Part shown: positions 1-10,291 of the stretch, one piece after another
Layout: the number at the start of each line of letters is the position of its first letter
Numbering within the stretch: position 1 is the stretch's first letter
Source: Globisporangium splendens
Taxonomy: Eukaryota; Oomycota; Peronosporomycetes; Pythiales; Pythiaceae
Direction of reading: 5' to 3'
NCBI GenBank assembly: GCA_006386115.1
Contig: VFIW01000024.1
Coordinates: forward strand, 1 to 64,000
DNA length: 64,000 bases
Notes under the pieces: model-generated
Database searches by the model: none
The model's input: only the letters and a program-made list of their open reading frames with translations
What the model was told of the DNA's origin: nothing
Made by a program: the position numbers and the translations under genes

Positions 1-95
1 CGAATAGCGGAGATGTCGTACAAGCCGGGAGTCGTCCGCTGCCGCTTTGGCTCGGGCCGTTCTTCGCGCTTCACTTGGTCGCTTGGTCGCTTCAT
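1..95 (-). CDS. N-terminus of antisense ORF, A-type Gypsy element X1 (partial)
   Basis: ATG at 95 reading left and off the window edge. The 31 visible residues start MKRPSDQVKREERPEPKRQ and closely match the antisense proteins at 49769 (+) and 39285-40346 (-). It begins 77 bp inside the LTR at 172, the same distance as in those copies. The element is plus-oriented, so this ORF opposes its gag-pol, which would lie left of the window. The N-terminus is basic and lysine/arginine-rich; function is unknown. Homology to the other copies is certain; whether the rest is intact cannot be seen. Confidence 0.75.
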   Translation of the reverse strand, partial: MKRPSDQVKREERPEPKRQRTTPGLYDISAI

Positions 96-98
96 GGT

Positions 99-114
99 CA
101 ATTGGAAAGTGAGA
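99..114 (-). promoter_or_regulatory. Oomycete-type Inr/FPR upstream of the antisense ORF
   Basis: On the minus strand this reads TCTCACTTTCCAATTG, about 14 of 16 positions of the oomycete core-promoter consensus GCTCATTYYNCAWTTT (recalled). It ends 3 bp before the ATG at 95, so transcription would start within about 20 bp of the start codon. The same block recurs at 49750-49765. Confidence 0.5.
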
Positions 115-171
115 GCGGGTGCCTCTTCCGAAAGAAGTAAAGTCCGTGATGGAACTTTAAGGGAGGGATGA

Positions 172-615
172 TGTAATGGGCTAAGGCTGCCATTACATGC
201 AAGGTGGCTCTTTGTGTGTGTCACACACCACCTTGTGGAAATGCATTGTGGGTGCGAAGATATTGGGTGAAACACATAATAGTGATCCCCACATGCACTT
301 GTGACGTCATCGTCTGACGCCAGAGCTATCTGTGTCTGAGTTGAGTGTTGGTCGCTCGCAATCATTGAGATTCGGCGTGATTACGCACAACAATACTCTA
401 GACACGTGAGTGATGGTTCCTACTTGGGAAACTGCACTGGTGATGAGACCGACGTGTCTCTGCCACCTAAAGTGTGGCGCGAGCCAATCACTTTGCAGGG
501 AATTTTCCACGGGACTTCAAGTTCAAGTTTCTCGAAGATCCCCTGGGTTCAACCTCAGTGTACCCAAGGTTTTATATATCATTATGCATAGGTTTTATTG
601 TGCATGTTTAGGTTT
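172..615 (+). repeat. Truncated A-type LTR (3' LTR of X1)
   Basis: Starts TGTAATGGGC after a purine-rich tract (about 157-171), as expected for a plus-oriented 3' LTR. It matches the reverse complement of 778-1221 and of the LTRs at 49086 and 55921. About 160 bp of its 3' end is missing; at 615/616 it runs directly into an LTR of the same family in opposite orientation. Confidence 0.85.
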
Positions 616-1221
616 TGTAAGAGGCTATCCGAGACAGCCTCAAACACAACACGCACGCTTGCACTTGAGAGGAAGACTTGAGAGGAACTTGGCAAAAATG
701 CAACTGAATTGAAATGAGCTTATGGTTCCTGACACTACATGTAAAACACCACTAGGGCTCCTAGAGGTTTTATAACTAAAACCTAAACATGCACAATAAA
801 ACCTATGAATCTGATATATAAAACCTTGGGTACACTGAGGTTGAACCCAGGGGATCTTCGAGAAACTTGAACTTGAAGTCCCGTGGAAAATTCCCTGCAA
901 AGTGATTGGCTCGCGCCACACTTTAGGTGGCAGAGACACGTCGGTCTCATCACCAGTGCAGTTTCCCAAGTAGGAACCATCACTCACGTGTCTAGAGTAC
1001 TGTTGTGCGTAATCACGCCGAATCTCAATGATTGCGAGCGACCAACACTCAACTCAGACACAGATTGCTCTGACGTCAGACGATGACGTCACCTGTGCAT
1101 GTGGGGATCACTATTATGTGTTTCACCCAATACCTTCGCACCCACAATGCACTTCCACAAGGTGGTGTGTGACACACACAAAGAGCCACCTTGCATGTAA
1201 TGGCAGCCTGAGCCCATTACA
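616..1221 (-). repeat. Complete A-type LTR, minus orientation
   Basis: 606 bp, TGTAAGAGGC...CCCATTACA on the plus strand, closely similar to 49086-49692 and 55921-56526. It abuts a truncated LTR on the left and family E gag on the right. Flanking 5-mers (GGTTT and AAAAG) do not match, so this is a rearranged junction rather than a simple solo-LTR insertion. Confidence 0.85.
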
Positions 1222-1743
1222 AAAAGCGGCTCGAATGTCGCTTTTGAATTCCGCAAGCGTGCGGAAGCAATGGTGGCCGGCCATTCGTCGACCGAATGCC
1301 CAGCTCTTTGCTCTCCCAGCGAGCTTGGACATCGCGAAATCGACCTGCTGCTCTGGATCATACATTTGCCCTGTGCGGATTGCGGCGTCGATTTCAACGA
1401 ACCATCGGAGGAGAGGCTCCTTATCTCCTCCGCCATACTTCGCGACATCAAGCTTTACAGCTTTCTGTCGTGGGGGCTGTACCTGCGCAGTAACTGCGCG
1501 GGTTGCTTCTCTTCCACGCTCCTTTGCCTCCTTCTGCAGGAACCCAATCGCTGTGAGGCGATGCTGCTCCGGCGGGCAGGTGGCAAGGATGGCGAAGATG
1601 GCCTTTTCGTCAACGACCTTCCCCAGTCGTTGTAGAGCGCTCCACTCAAGATCACTCAAGTGGGGGCAATCATCTCGCGTGGTTGTCGAACTCGCAGTTG
1701 ACGCGGGATTGACTCTCATCATGGTTTCTTCGTCGGCATTCAT
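1222..1743 (-). pseudogene. Gag fragment of Gypsy family E
   Basis: About 174 codons from ATG 1743 to the LTR junction at 1222. The protein has the Gypsy gag layout seen elsewhere here: DCPHLSDLEWSAL near the N-terminus, a YGGGDKEPLLRWFVEIDAAI segment, then SKLAGRAKSWAFGRR and FKSDIRAAF, where it is cut. The zinc knuckle and all of pol are missing. An upstream in-frame ATG at 1914 lies inside the LTR, so 1743 is the likelier start. The nearest relative in the window is the gag of element B. Confidence 0.75.
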
Positions 1744-1776
1744 TGCTGACGGCTTCTCGCTCTGCGGTTGGACGGA

Positions 1777-1792
1777 CCACAAAGTGCTACCA
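1777..1792 (-). other. Primer-binding site, family E
   Basis: Minus strand reads TGGTAGCACTTTGTGG, two bases from the LTR end. It is the same tRNA-like 3'-end complement found in other Gypsy families here. Confidence 0.7.
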
Positions 1793-1794
1793 GA

Positions 1795-2218
1795 TGTAAC
1801 TGGGTGACCTGTTACACGGCGTACACGTGCTTTGAGGAAGCGCGCGGGAGGAAAGGGCACAGCGATAACGCTGTGTCCAAGAGGAAGAATGGAGCTTTGC
1901 GCAGTAGCGTGCAAAACGAGAAGTAAATTAGAATTTTAAAGTGCTAACATGCAATCGTTCTGACTGAAACCTACGGAACCTCTCATTGGTAGATAGTCGG
2001 GTGTCCATTCCGACTGTCATCCAATGGGATTAGATCTTAACGGCTTAGTCCTATTGGTTAATATGCAATTGGCTACGTACAGTGTTCTTGCATGACTCAT
2101 ACTAGTGTGTCCTGAACTGCACGTAGTGGGTGGGTTTAGGAGAGGCAGTAGAACCCATGTGGGTAACAACCCACACTCTCCTGACCCGAGAACCCATGTA
2201 ATGGGGAGCCCCATTACA
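1795..2218 (-). repeat. 5' LTR of family E
   Basis: 424 bp bounded by TG...CA. In element orientation it starts TGTAATGGGG and ends CCCAGTTACA. The first 22 bp (2197-2218) form a near-perfect hairpin with 10-bp arms and a 2-nt loop, and the other end holds a weaker one (1795-1816). Followed by the PBS and gag, confirming it as the 5' LTR. The 3' LTR is absent. Confidence 0.8.
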
Positions 2219-2746
2219 ATGCGCATGATAAAATGCAAGTCAAGCCAGCCTCTCTGCGCGCATATGTGCGCATGTGCAGTGAATGTGGCGTCCAGAAAAT
2301 GACTCGATTTTAGTAAAGGCATTTCTGTCCAGCTATTCTAGGTGCACCAATTTGATTTGTGCTGCATCTGTAGGTGCGCTGATTGTGAGTTGTCTGTAGT
2401 ATTCAGCACCAAATCTATTTGTGATCGTTGTTGCACCAAAAGTCGCTAAACGTGATTGGAGAAAAAATCTCATCAGCGTCCGCTGATTCGTAGAAATGGC
2501 GGATAGCAGTTCAAACCTGCATTGCACCTGTTGACTGTTCGTAAAACTGTTGTGCAGGTTGTGAGCTAAACACCCGAGAGTAGAGCCGATTAGTACAGGA
2601 GCTGTACTCATCATCACTAGTCTGCGCCAATCAGAATGTCCCACTTGGCGCCATATTTGGAAGAGCGGGCGTGTGGTAATCCCTCACTAATGCATGAGAT
2701 CTTCGCTCCGCTTGTGGAAGAGGCACGCCGACTGCATTCTCGACCT
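2219..2746. other. Intergenic sequence upstream of the PDR gene
   Basis: No convincing gene or repeat seen. It separates the E LTR from the transporter promoter; the LTR lies about 530 bp upstream of the predicted transcription start. Confidence 0.5.
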
Positions 2747-2762
2747 TCTCATTTCTAGATTA
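2747..2762 (+). promoter_or_regulatory. Predicted Inr of the PDR transporter gene
   Basis: TCTCATTTCTAGATTA contains CTCATTTC, a perfect fit to the oomycete Inr core YTCANTYY. The FPR half is weak. It implies a 5' leader of about 60 nt, typical for oomycete genes, and supports the ATG at 2812. Confidence 0.55.
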
Positions 2763-2811
2763 GCGCTCTTCTGCAACAACGACGACCGCAACGTCTGCGT
2801 TATCAAGCAGC

Positions 2812-5800
2812 ATGGCGGAGCAAATGCTGCAAGTCTCTGACGACAAGGAGCAAATTACGTATGTGTCCGGGAAGAACCTGATGGCACAGGGGTCGCAAGC
2901 CCTGAATGACCATGTCTCAAGCAAGCTGGAAGTCGCGTTGGGTCGCGCTCTCCCACAAATGGAGATTCGCTTCAGCGATCTGTCGCTCACGGCTGAGATC
3001 GTGGTCGCGTCTACTGATCCAAACACCAAAGCGGAGCTACCTACGATTACGAATGAGTTGAAGAAAGGATTCGCAGGTATGCTGACCCAGAAGAACGTGG
3101 TGCGCAAGGAGATTCTCAAGAACGTCAGCGGCGTGTTCAAGCCTGGGACCATCACCTTGCTCCTCGGCCAGCCTGGCTCGGGCAAGTCGTCACTGATGAA
3201 GATCTTGAGTGGACGCTTTCCTGTCGAGAAAAACATCATTGTGGACGGTGAGATCACGTACAATGGACAAGCACAACAAACCATCAAGAAGGTCTTGCCG
3301 CAGTTCGTTGCGTATGTGGACCAGCGCGACAAGCACTACCCGACACTGACCGTGAAGGAGACACTCGAGTATGCTCACACTTTTACTGGCGGCGAGCTCA
3401 CTCGACGAGGTGAAGAGCTCTTGTCCCAGGGGTCTCCAGAAGAGAACAGGGCAGCTCTCGAAGCCGCTCAAGCCATGTTTGCGCACTATCCCGAAGTCAT
3501 CATCGAGCAGCTCGGTCTCCAGAAGTGCCAAGACACCATCATTGGTGACGCCATGCTTCGTGGTGTCTCCGGTGGTGAGCGCAAGCGTGTGACCACGGGT
3601 GAGATGGAGTTCGGCATGAAGTACGTGACGCTCATGGACGAGATCAGTACGGGTCTCGACAGTGCCGCGACGTACGACATCATCAACACGCAGCGCAGCA
3701 TCGCCAAGAAGCTCCGCAAGACGGTGGTGATCGCGTTGCTGCAGCCATCGCCCGAAGTGTTTTCTTTGTTCGATGACGTGATGATCTTGAACGCCGGCGA
3801 AGTGATGTACCACGGGCCACGTGAACAGATCGTGGACTACTTCGAGAGTTTGGGCTTTGAATGTCCACCAGGTCGTGATATTGCTGACTATCTGCTGGAC
3901 CTTGGGACGAAAGAGCAGCGAATGTATGAAGTTGCGCTTCCTCAGCAGCAAGCTAAGCACCCTCGGTACCCAAGTGAGTTTGCGGAGGTGTTTCGTCGCT
4001 CAGCTATCCACGCGGATATGCTGAATGCGCTTGTGGGTCCTCACAACCCCGAGTTGTTGGAAAACGTGGGGATCCACATGGAGCCGACTCCGGAGTTTCA
4101 TCAGTCCTTCTGGGAAAGCACGTGGACGCTGATCAAGCGAGAGTCGTTGGTGCAATTCCGGAACACACCGTTTCTCATTGGTCGAACGATCATGGTGCTT
4201 ATGATGGGGATGCTGTACTCGAGCACATTTTACCAGTTTGACCCGGAGAGCATTCAAGTGGTGATGGGTCTTTGCTTCACTGCTGTGCTCTTCCTCGCAC
4301 TCGGCCAGGTAGCGCTTCTTCCGACGTTCATGGCTGCTCGAGAGATATTTTACAAGCAGCGCGGCGCCAACTTTTACCGCACCTCTTCGTACGTTCTGGC
4401 CAATTCACTTAGCTTGATTCCGGTTGCATCAGGCGAAGCGATTATTTTTGGAACACTGGTGTACTGGATGTGTGGTTTCACATCGTCCGCAAGCTCCTTC
4501 ATCGTGTTTGAGGTGCTGCTCCTGCTGACCAATGTGGCGTTTGGCGCGTGGTTCTTCTTCCTGTCAGCGGCGTTACCAAACATCAACGTTGCAACTCCGT
4601 TGTCCATGCTGTCGATTCTCTTTTCCATCTTGTTCACCGGCTTCGTGGTTCTCAAGAGTCAAATCCCGGACTACTTCATTTGGATTTACTGGTTGAGCCC
4701 CATGAGCTGGAGTATTCGTGCTATCGCGATTAATCAATACCGCTCAGATGAGTTTGACGTGTGTATTTACAACGACGTCAACTACTGTGAGCAGTTTGAT
4801 GGGAAAACCATGGGCGAGTACTACCTGGGCCTTTTCGACGTTTCGACGGAGAAGGAGTGGATCTTGTACGGCATGATTTACCTCGCCGCGCTGTACTTCC
4901 TCTTCATGTCCTTTTCGTACTTCGTACTGGAATACAAGCGCTTTGAGAGTCCAGAAAACGTGAGCCTGGCCAAAGTTGATGAAGACGACGGCAGCAGCTA
5001 CACACTCGCGACGACACCAACGATGTCGTCCAACCTGGTATCATCCAGCTCGAGCGAGAGCCACGTTGTGAATGTGCATGCCACGACTGACAAGAACTTT
5101 GTCCCTGTCAGCATTGCGTTCAAGGATTTGTGGTACACTGTGCCGCTACCGAGCAATCCGAAGGAGTCGATCGATCTGCTCAAAGGGATCAGTGGGTATG
5201 CACTTCCCGGTACAATCACGGCTCTCATGGGGTCTTCGGGTGCTGGCAAGACGACATTAATGGATGTGATCGCTGGTCGCAAAACCGGCGGCAAAATCCA
5301 AGGCAAGATCTTGCTGAATGGTTATGAAGCAACCGACTTGGCCATCCGCCGTTCCACTGGCTACTGTGAGCAAATGGATATTCACTCTGACGCGTCTACG
5401 ATTCGCGAAGCATTGACCTTCAGTGCATTCCTCCGTCAAGACAGCAGTACGCCTAACAGCAAGAAGTACGACTCGGTGAATGAAGCCTTGGACCTACTGG
5501 ATATGCACGACATTGCAGATTTGATTATTCGTGGCAGATCAGTAGAGCAGATGAAGCGTTTGACGATCGGCGTCGAACTTGCTGCTCAACCGAGCGTGTT
5601 GTTCTTGGATGAACCAACGAGTGGTCTGGACGCGCGGTCGGCCAAGCTGATCATGGATGGTGTGCGCAAGGTGGCCAACACGGGTCGCACTGTCGTGTGC
5701 ACGATCCACCAGCCTTCGTCGGAAGTGTTCTTCTTGTTTGACCAGCTGCTGTTGCTCAAGCGCGGTGGTGAGACTGTGTTCTTCGGTGAGTTGGGTGTAA

Positions 5801-6960
5801 AGTGCCGCAACTTGGTCGACTACTTCGAGGCGATTCCAGGCGTGGCTCCTCTTCCACTAGGTTATAACCCAGCGACGTGGATGCTCGAGTGCATTGGTGC
5901 GGGTGTGAGCAATGACGCTGCGAACGACATGGATTTTGTGAAATGCTTCAACCAAAGCGAACTGAAATCTGCATTGGATACTGAGATCGCGAAGCCTGGT
6001 GTTGGTCACATCGCACTGGGTAGTTCCGAGCTTCTCTTTTCGAACAAGCGTGCATCCGCCTCCACTACACAAATGAATCTTCTGGTGACGCGCTTTTTCA
6101 GCTTGTACTGGCGCACCCCAACGTACACCTTGACTCGATTCATTTTGTCGCTGGTGCTTGCGGTGTTGTTCGGGCTGGTGTTCGTGGATAATGACTACGA
6201 CTCCTACCAAGGTCTCAACTCGGGCACTGGCATGATCAGTTTGTCCATCGTCTTTAACGGGCTCATTTCTTTAAACAGCGTCATTCCGGTGGCGATCAAG
6301 GACCGATCGTCATATTATCGAGAACGGGCGGCGCAGACATACAACGCCTTCTGGTACTTTATTGGCTCGACGTTGGCGGAGATCCCGTACGTGCTTTTGA
6401 GCGGGCTGATCTACACGGCCGTCTTCTATCCAATGGTTGGCTTCACGGGGTTCAGCACCGGTGTACTGTACTGGCTCAACATGTCGTTGCTGATGCTGTA
6501 CAACGCGTACTTGGGCCAGCTTTTCGCATTCGCGTTCCCGAGCGAAGAGCTCGCAATGGTCATGGCGATTTTAACCAACTCGATCTTCTTGTTGTTCATG
6601 GGTTTCAGTCCGCCGACGAACCAGCTTCCGTCCGGGTACAAGTGGCTCTACGACATTACGCCGCAAAAATACTCGTATGCGATCGCCGTGTCGCTTGTGT
6701 TTGGGGACTGCTCAAGCGATGCACGATACGATGCTGCACTCGGCCAATTTGTCGACGTGGGCTCTGAGCTTGGCTGCCAGCCACTTCGAAACGCCCCGAT
6801 TACCATGGATCAAGTCACTGTGAAGCAGTTCACTGAGGATGTCTTCGGCATGAAACACAGCAACATTGCTCGAGACTTTGCCGTCTTGATCGGTGTCACC
6901 TTGTTTTACCGCGTCTTGGGGCTACTGGCGTTACGTTTTGTCAATCACCAGAAGAAGTAA
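2812..6960 (+). CDS. Full-size PDR-type ABC transporter (ABCG family)
   Basis: 1382 residues in one exon, arranged NBD1-TMD1-NBD2-TMD2 (reverse topology), the usual length for PDR exporters. NBD1: Walker A GQPGSGKS 119-126, signature VSGGERKR 252-259, Walker B ending LMDE 274-277. NBD2: Walker A GSSGAGKT 807-814, signature region RSVEQMKRLTIG 909-920, Walker B LFLDE 930-934 followed by PTSGLD. Hydrophobic helices cluster at about 450-705 and 1100-1375, about six each. The asymmetric ATP sites (D rather than E-P after Walker B in NBD1, SVEQ signature in NBD2) are normal for PDR proteins. It should export hydrophobic compounds across the plasma membrane; the substrate cannot be inferred. The start is fixed by the Inr 60 bp upstream and the ORF is undamaged. 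Confidence 0.95.
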   Translation: MAEQMLQVSDDKEQITYVSGKNLMAQGSQALNDHVSSKLEVALGRALPQMEIRFSDLSLTAEIVVASTDPNTKAELPTITNELKKGFAGMLTQKNVVRKEILKNVSGVFKPGTITLLLGQPGSGKSSLMKILSGRFPVEKNIIVDGEITYNGQAQQTIKKVLPQFVAYVDQRDKHYPTLTVKETLEYAHTFTGGELTRRGEELLSQGSPEENRAALEAAQAMFAHYPEVIIEQLGLQKCQDTIIGDAMLRGVSGGERKRVTTGEMEFGMKYVTLMDEISTGLDSAATYDIINTQRSIAKKLRKTVVIALLQPSPEVFSLFDDVMILNAGEVMYHGPREQIVDYFESLGFECPPGRDIADYLLDLGTKEQRMYEVALPQQQAKHPRYPSEFAEVFRRSAIHADMLNALVGPHNPELLENVGIHMEPTPEFHQSFWESTWTLIKRESLVQFRNTPFLIGRTIMVLMMGMLYSSTFYQFDPESIQVVMGLCFTAVLFLALGQVALLPTFMAAREIFYKQRGANFYRTSSYVLANSLSLIPVASGEAIIFGTLVYWMCGFTSSASSFIVFEVLLLLTNVAFGAWFFFLSAALPNINVATPLSMLSILFSILFTGFVVLKSQIPDYFIWIYWLSPMSWSIRAIAINQYRSDEFDVCIYNDVNYCEQFDGKTMGEYYLGLFDVSTEKEWILYGMIYLAALYFLFMSFSYFVLEYKRFESPENVSLAKVDEDDGSSYTLATTPTMSSNLVSSSSSESHVVNVHATTDKNFVPVSIAFKDLWYTVPLPSNPKESIDLLKGISGYALPGTITALMGSSGAGKTTLMDVIAGRKTGGKIQGKILLNGYEATDLAIRRSTGYCEQMDIHSDASTIREALTFSAFLRQDSSTPNSKKYDSVNEALDLLDMHDIADLIIRGRSVEQMKRLTIGVELAAQPSVLFLDEPTSGLDARSAKLIMDGVRKVANTGRTVVCTIHQPSSEVFFLFDQLLLLKRGGETVFFGELGVKCRNLVDYFEAIPGVAPLPLGYNPATWMLECIGAGVSNDAANDMDFVKCFNQSELKSALDTEIAKPGVGHIALGSSELLFSNKRASASTTQMNLLVTRFFSLYWRTPTYTLTRFILSLVLAVLFGLVFVDNDYDSYQGLNSGTGMISLSIVFNGLISLNSVIPVAIKDRSSYYRERAAQTYNAFWYFIGSTLAEIPYVLLSGLIYTAVFYPMVGFTGFSTGVLYWLNMSLLMLYNAYLGQLFAFAFPSEELAMVMAILTNSIFLLFMGFSPPTNQLPSGYKWLYDITPQKYSYAIAVSLVFGDCSSDARYDAALGQFVDVGSELGCQPLRNAPITMDQVTVKQFTEDVFGMKHSNIARDFAVLIGVTLFYRVLGLLALRFVNHQKK

Positions 6961-7744
6961 GCACCGTTGGTCCGGTCCATACGGCCGAGTGTCGAGGTCC
7001 GATATTTTTTGCATTGTTGCTGCACATTAGTTTTTTTCATTTCACTTTGACTTTCAAGACGTCTCAATACACATTCTGCATTTCACGCGATTTTCTCTTG
7101 AAAAGTTTGCCTCGTTCGCGAAATCACACGGCGGGATTCTGTGCAGTTCCGTCGATGGCTCCATCTTGATTATGTTTGCTCTCAACGCATGCTGTTTCTC
7201 TCCCTCTCTGGTGGAGACTATCAAGCGGGGCGGAAGGCGCCTCATACTCTACCGCAGTGTCGCTCGTGGGATATCCAAGCTTTGGTCAGTGGGTAGTGAA
7301 CGACTGGATCACGTACGCGATCTCGCATACACATCAAAATGCTGCCATACTGCAGACAATTAGACAAATCTTGCTGCCAATCTTAATAAGAGGATGCAAC
7401 CTTGCGGTTCTTGTCCAAGTCAACACAAAAATTGCGGAGTTTTGGTTCTCAAATGATGAGTATATTATCAAGACTACATTTTTGAAGGGGATGCGTGTTT
7501 ATATGCATTAACAATTTACATGTGCATTTATCGGCATGCGTACATCAGCGTGCGGCAACTTCAACCCAGCACGAACCTTGATCATTATAAACTCACACCA
7601 AAGAATGCGCTACTTCTGTCACATCGAGTGGCGAGTTGCATCACAGGCGGTCGAAATACGGGAGCTGATGCTTCAATCGGACTCGTTGATCTTCACCGTT
7701 GGCTCCTGAGCACTCAGTTGCATGCATCTCTCAGTATCTCGTCG
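6961..7744. other. Intergenic sequence, PDR 3' end to EF-hand gene
   Basis: Short 3' flank of the transporter with a T-rich tract near 7030, then AT-rich sequence. No further gene, LTR or structural RNA recognised. It must hold the promoter of the EF-hand gene, but no Inr was found. Confidence 0.5.
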
Positions 7745-9058
7745 ATGACGGAAGGCAACTCATCCAATACGGTGATTGACAGGGTTCGCAATAGGCTTTT
7801 GCAGCGAATCGCCCAGATCAATGATAGCAACACGGTTGCTCATGGCACTGTTGATACAGCTGCTTTATCCCACATTGGCCTTAATGGGCTCCAACGTAGC
7901 CTGAGACTCATCGATATAAATGGTGACAAGCTGCTCACGAAAGACGAACTCAAAGCTGGCTTGCGCAAGTTTGGTGTCGATGTCTCGTTTCACGAGTTGG
8001 ACTATTTGTTTGTATTCTTCGATGCGGGTCGAAGCAGTTGCATCAGCGTTGACGAGTTTCTCGTTAGTATGCGGGGGGAAATGAGCCCTCGGCGCCTGGT
8101 ATTTGTGAACATGGCGTTTGATTTGCTCGACAAGGACGGCGACGGGGTCGTGACGCTTCAAGAATTGGCTTCGGCTTGCGACGCGTCCAAACACCCAGAC
8201 GTGATAAGCGGAAAGCTTGCAGCGCAGTGGGAGAGTGAAACAGAGAGAGACAGCGTGATCACGAAGTTCGAGTTCGAAGAGTATTACAAGAGTTTGAGCG
8301 CATCCATGGATTCGGATGAGTACTCTGAACTGATGGTGCGCAATGCGTGGCACATTTTGGGTGGCGAAGGTATATGCGTCAATTCGGCAAACCGCCGCGT
8401 ACTCGTGACCACATCAGACAATACACAGGCTGTCGAAGAAGTGAAGAACGATCTGGGTATCCGAGCGACCGACTGTGATAAAATTCATGCCAGGCTAAGG
8501 CAAGAAGGAGTCGCAGCCGCCCAAAGAGACAAAAACAGCAAGAAACCAGCGACTGAAATGCACTACGACGCTGTCGTAAGCACCAAAGAAGCCAGCGATC
8601 CAGCTCGTTATCGAGAAACCCAGCCTTCAGCAACAGATAGTCTGGCGCCTCCATGGCAGAAAAAGCAAATGAGCGCTCGTCAGCATGCTGCGAATCAGGC
8701 ACATCAACCACCACCCGGTCGGCTGTTCCATCGGCGACGAGTTCTTGACATGGAGTCTTCTGCTCAAAAAGTGACGCAAAATGGCTACTCCATGTTCCCG
8801 GGACAGGATAACCGATATCCAGATTCTATAGATGATGCGAAGCAAAGTCGAGAGCAAGCGCGCAGTGCCCGTCAACGCGCGGCTCAGCAGATTCAATCTC
8901 ACTTCCGAGGGTTCCGGGCGCGGAAATTCGTGGATTGTGTGCGGCGCAAGCTCGAAGCCGAGAAACAGCGCCAACTTCAGTTTCAAACACAGCAAATCGG
9001 CAATGGCACTCGCTCTAAAGTGCGACGTCCAGCACTGAAATCGTATCATGGCTTTTAA
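7745..9058 (+). CDS. EF-hand protein with C-terminal IQ motif (calcyphosin-like N-terminus)
   Basis: 437 residues from ATG 7745; an in-frame ATG at 7520 would add 75 residues that look non-coding. The N-terminal half is a calmodulin-type EF-hand array: loop 1 DINGDKLLTKDE at 57-68, a degenerate loop (DAGRSSCISVDE) near 93, loop 3 DKDGDGVVTLQE at 129-140, and a weak fourth near 165-175. This spacing resembles calcyphosin-like proteins. The middle is polar and low-complexity. The C-terminus carries an IQ motif (IQSHFRGFRARKF, about 383-395) and a basic tail, so it may bind calmodulin. A calcium-sensing role, possibly flagellar, is an inference from family resemblance. Single exon, no lesions. 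Confidence 0.85.
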   Translation: MTEGNSSNTVIDRVRNRLLQRIAQINDSNTVAHGTVDTAALSHIGLNGLQRSLRLIDINGDKLLTKDELKAGLRKFGVDVSFHELDYLFVFFDAGRSSCISVDEFLVSMRGEMSPRRLVFVNMAFDLLDKDGDGVVTLQELASACDASKHPDVISGKLAAQWESETERDSVITKFEFEEYYKSLSASMDSDEYSELMVRNAWHILGGEGICVNSANRRVLVTTSDNTQAVEEVKNDLGIRATDCDKIHARLRQEGVAAAQRDKNSKKPATEMHYDAVVSTKEASDPARYRETQPSATDSLAPPWQKKQMSARQHAANQAHQPPPGRLFHRRRVLDMESSAQKVTQNGYSMFPGQDNRYPDSIDDAKQSREQARSARQRAAQQIQSHFRGFRARKFVDCVRRKLEAEKQRQLQFQTQQIGNGTRSKVRRPALKSYHGF

Positions 9059-10291
9059 GACGCACGAAACGTAGCAAATCCCATCTGAAATGCCTCACTG
9101 CATACAAGTGCGCTTATGAGACAGATCGGGATGCGATTCATTCGATGTGGAGAAAGCCCGCCAAAAAAAGGTCGTTCCGCCAGTTTGTGCATTTTCCAGA
9201 CAACTGCTCAAACTCCGAGGGGGTAACTCTTGCTCAGTCAATTCAGGACCAGAAGTCGTTTGCGGATAGCACATCTGTTCACTCATTCGTGCCACAACAA
9301 CTCAATCATGGTGCGGTGCGTCGAACGCTTTAGGTTTTTTGTGAGAAATCTATTGATACAGATTGCTAAGACTACCTAAAGTCGACCAGCCTCCTAATAA
9401 CGAGACGTCGAGCTGTTCGCTTGTCGAAGGAGGAGTTGTCGAGAGCTGAGAGCTGCAGCCTTGGTCTCGTTGGTGGGCGAGGTTGCCTGAGGCTGACTCT
9501 GTTATTCAGCCTGACGATTTCGCGTCCATCGCGATGTTCGCGTCGAAGACAAATAACGCGGCAGCGTTCTATGGAAGGCAGTCAAACAGGAGTTAGGGAG
9601 GTTAGCAGTCTCGTCTAAAACTCTTCCGAATGGCAACACACAACGGCAGCAGGACGTCGAAGCAATTGCTGCCACCTCCAGAGCATTGCCATCGGACGGA
9701 GACACTTCAACCACCTCCATACCGCCCGCGGTGGATAGTTCTCGCTCAGACAAAGAATCTGCTGCGCAAGACAGCTACTTCTCTATCGCTTCCGCTCCAC
9801 TCAACGAAAAGGAGCTGGCTGTTCTGCCTCTGGTGATTAAACCACGCCTAGAACGAAGAAACCGGTTTCAAAGTAGTAACCGAGCGTTTCATGTTTCATG
9901 GATTTTGGCATGACAATGGTATTATCAGCTTTTCAACTTCGGATCAGAAACTTCACAAAATCGTGAAGTTTATGTTGCTCTTCATTCTCAAGGTTCTCAC
10001 TTGTCGCATGTGCAACATATAACATCACAATTAAGTCGATCTTATTGGCCATTATCCTGCAAAAAAACAAATCCAAAAATCTGAAAAGATTCATTGCAAA
10101 AGGCGCCACTGCAACTTCAAGCGCTTCATCGCCAATCCTCCAGTCCAGCAACTTTGCTAAACTGGTGCACAATCGCACGCCAGCATCTGCATCCTTCAGC
10201 AAGCATCACTTCGTCTTGCCATTCAGCTGGGAGTGCTTTAAATACTCACGTAAAACTGCTGCTCCAACATCAAGTAGTTCGACTGCTTCGT
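9059..10291. other. Unresolved host interval interrupted by element F
   Basis: No complete gene recognised. Plus-strand open stretches at about 9145-9333 and 9560-9913 look weakly coding. On the minus strand near 10060 there is a splice-acceptor-like pyrimidine tract ending TGCAG, and near 10250 a donor-like GTGAGT, so exons of a spliced minus-strand gene are possible. Element F inserted at 10287-10291, so the interval continues at 16494. No homology could be named. Confidence 0.3.

Noticed and set aside
640..987. Recurring 60-115 aa ORFs with SDGSYLGNCTGDETDVSLPP in several places
   Set aside because: They lie wholly inside A/C-type LTRs and recur only because the LTR recurs. No start context or coding signature.
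616..1221. Solo LTR inserted in E gag
   Set aside because: Flanking 5-mers do not match, and the left neighbour is another LTR instead of the rest of E gag.
1028..1807. 259-codon plus-strand ORF
   Set aside because: Crosses the LTR/gag junction antisense to E gag and does not resemble the antisense gene described; it is a shadow.
3190..3960. 256-codon minus-strand ORF opposite the PDR gene
   Set aside because: Frame shadow of a GC-rich conserved coding region with no independent motif.
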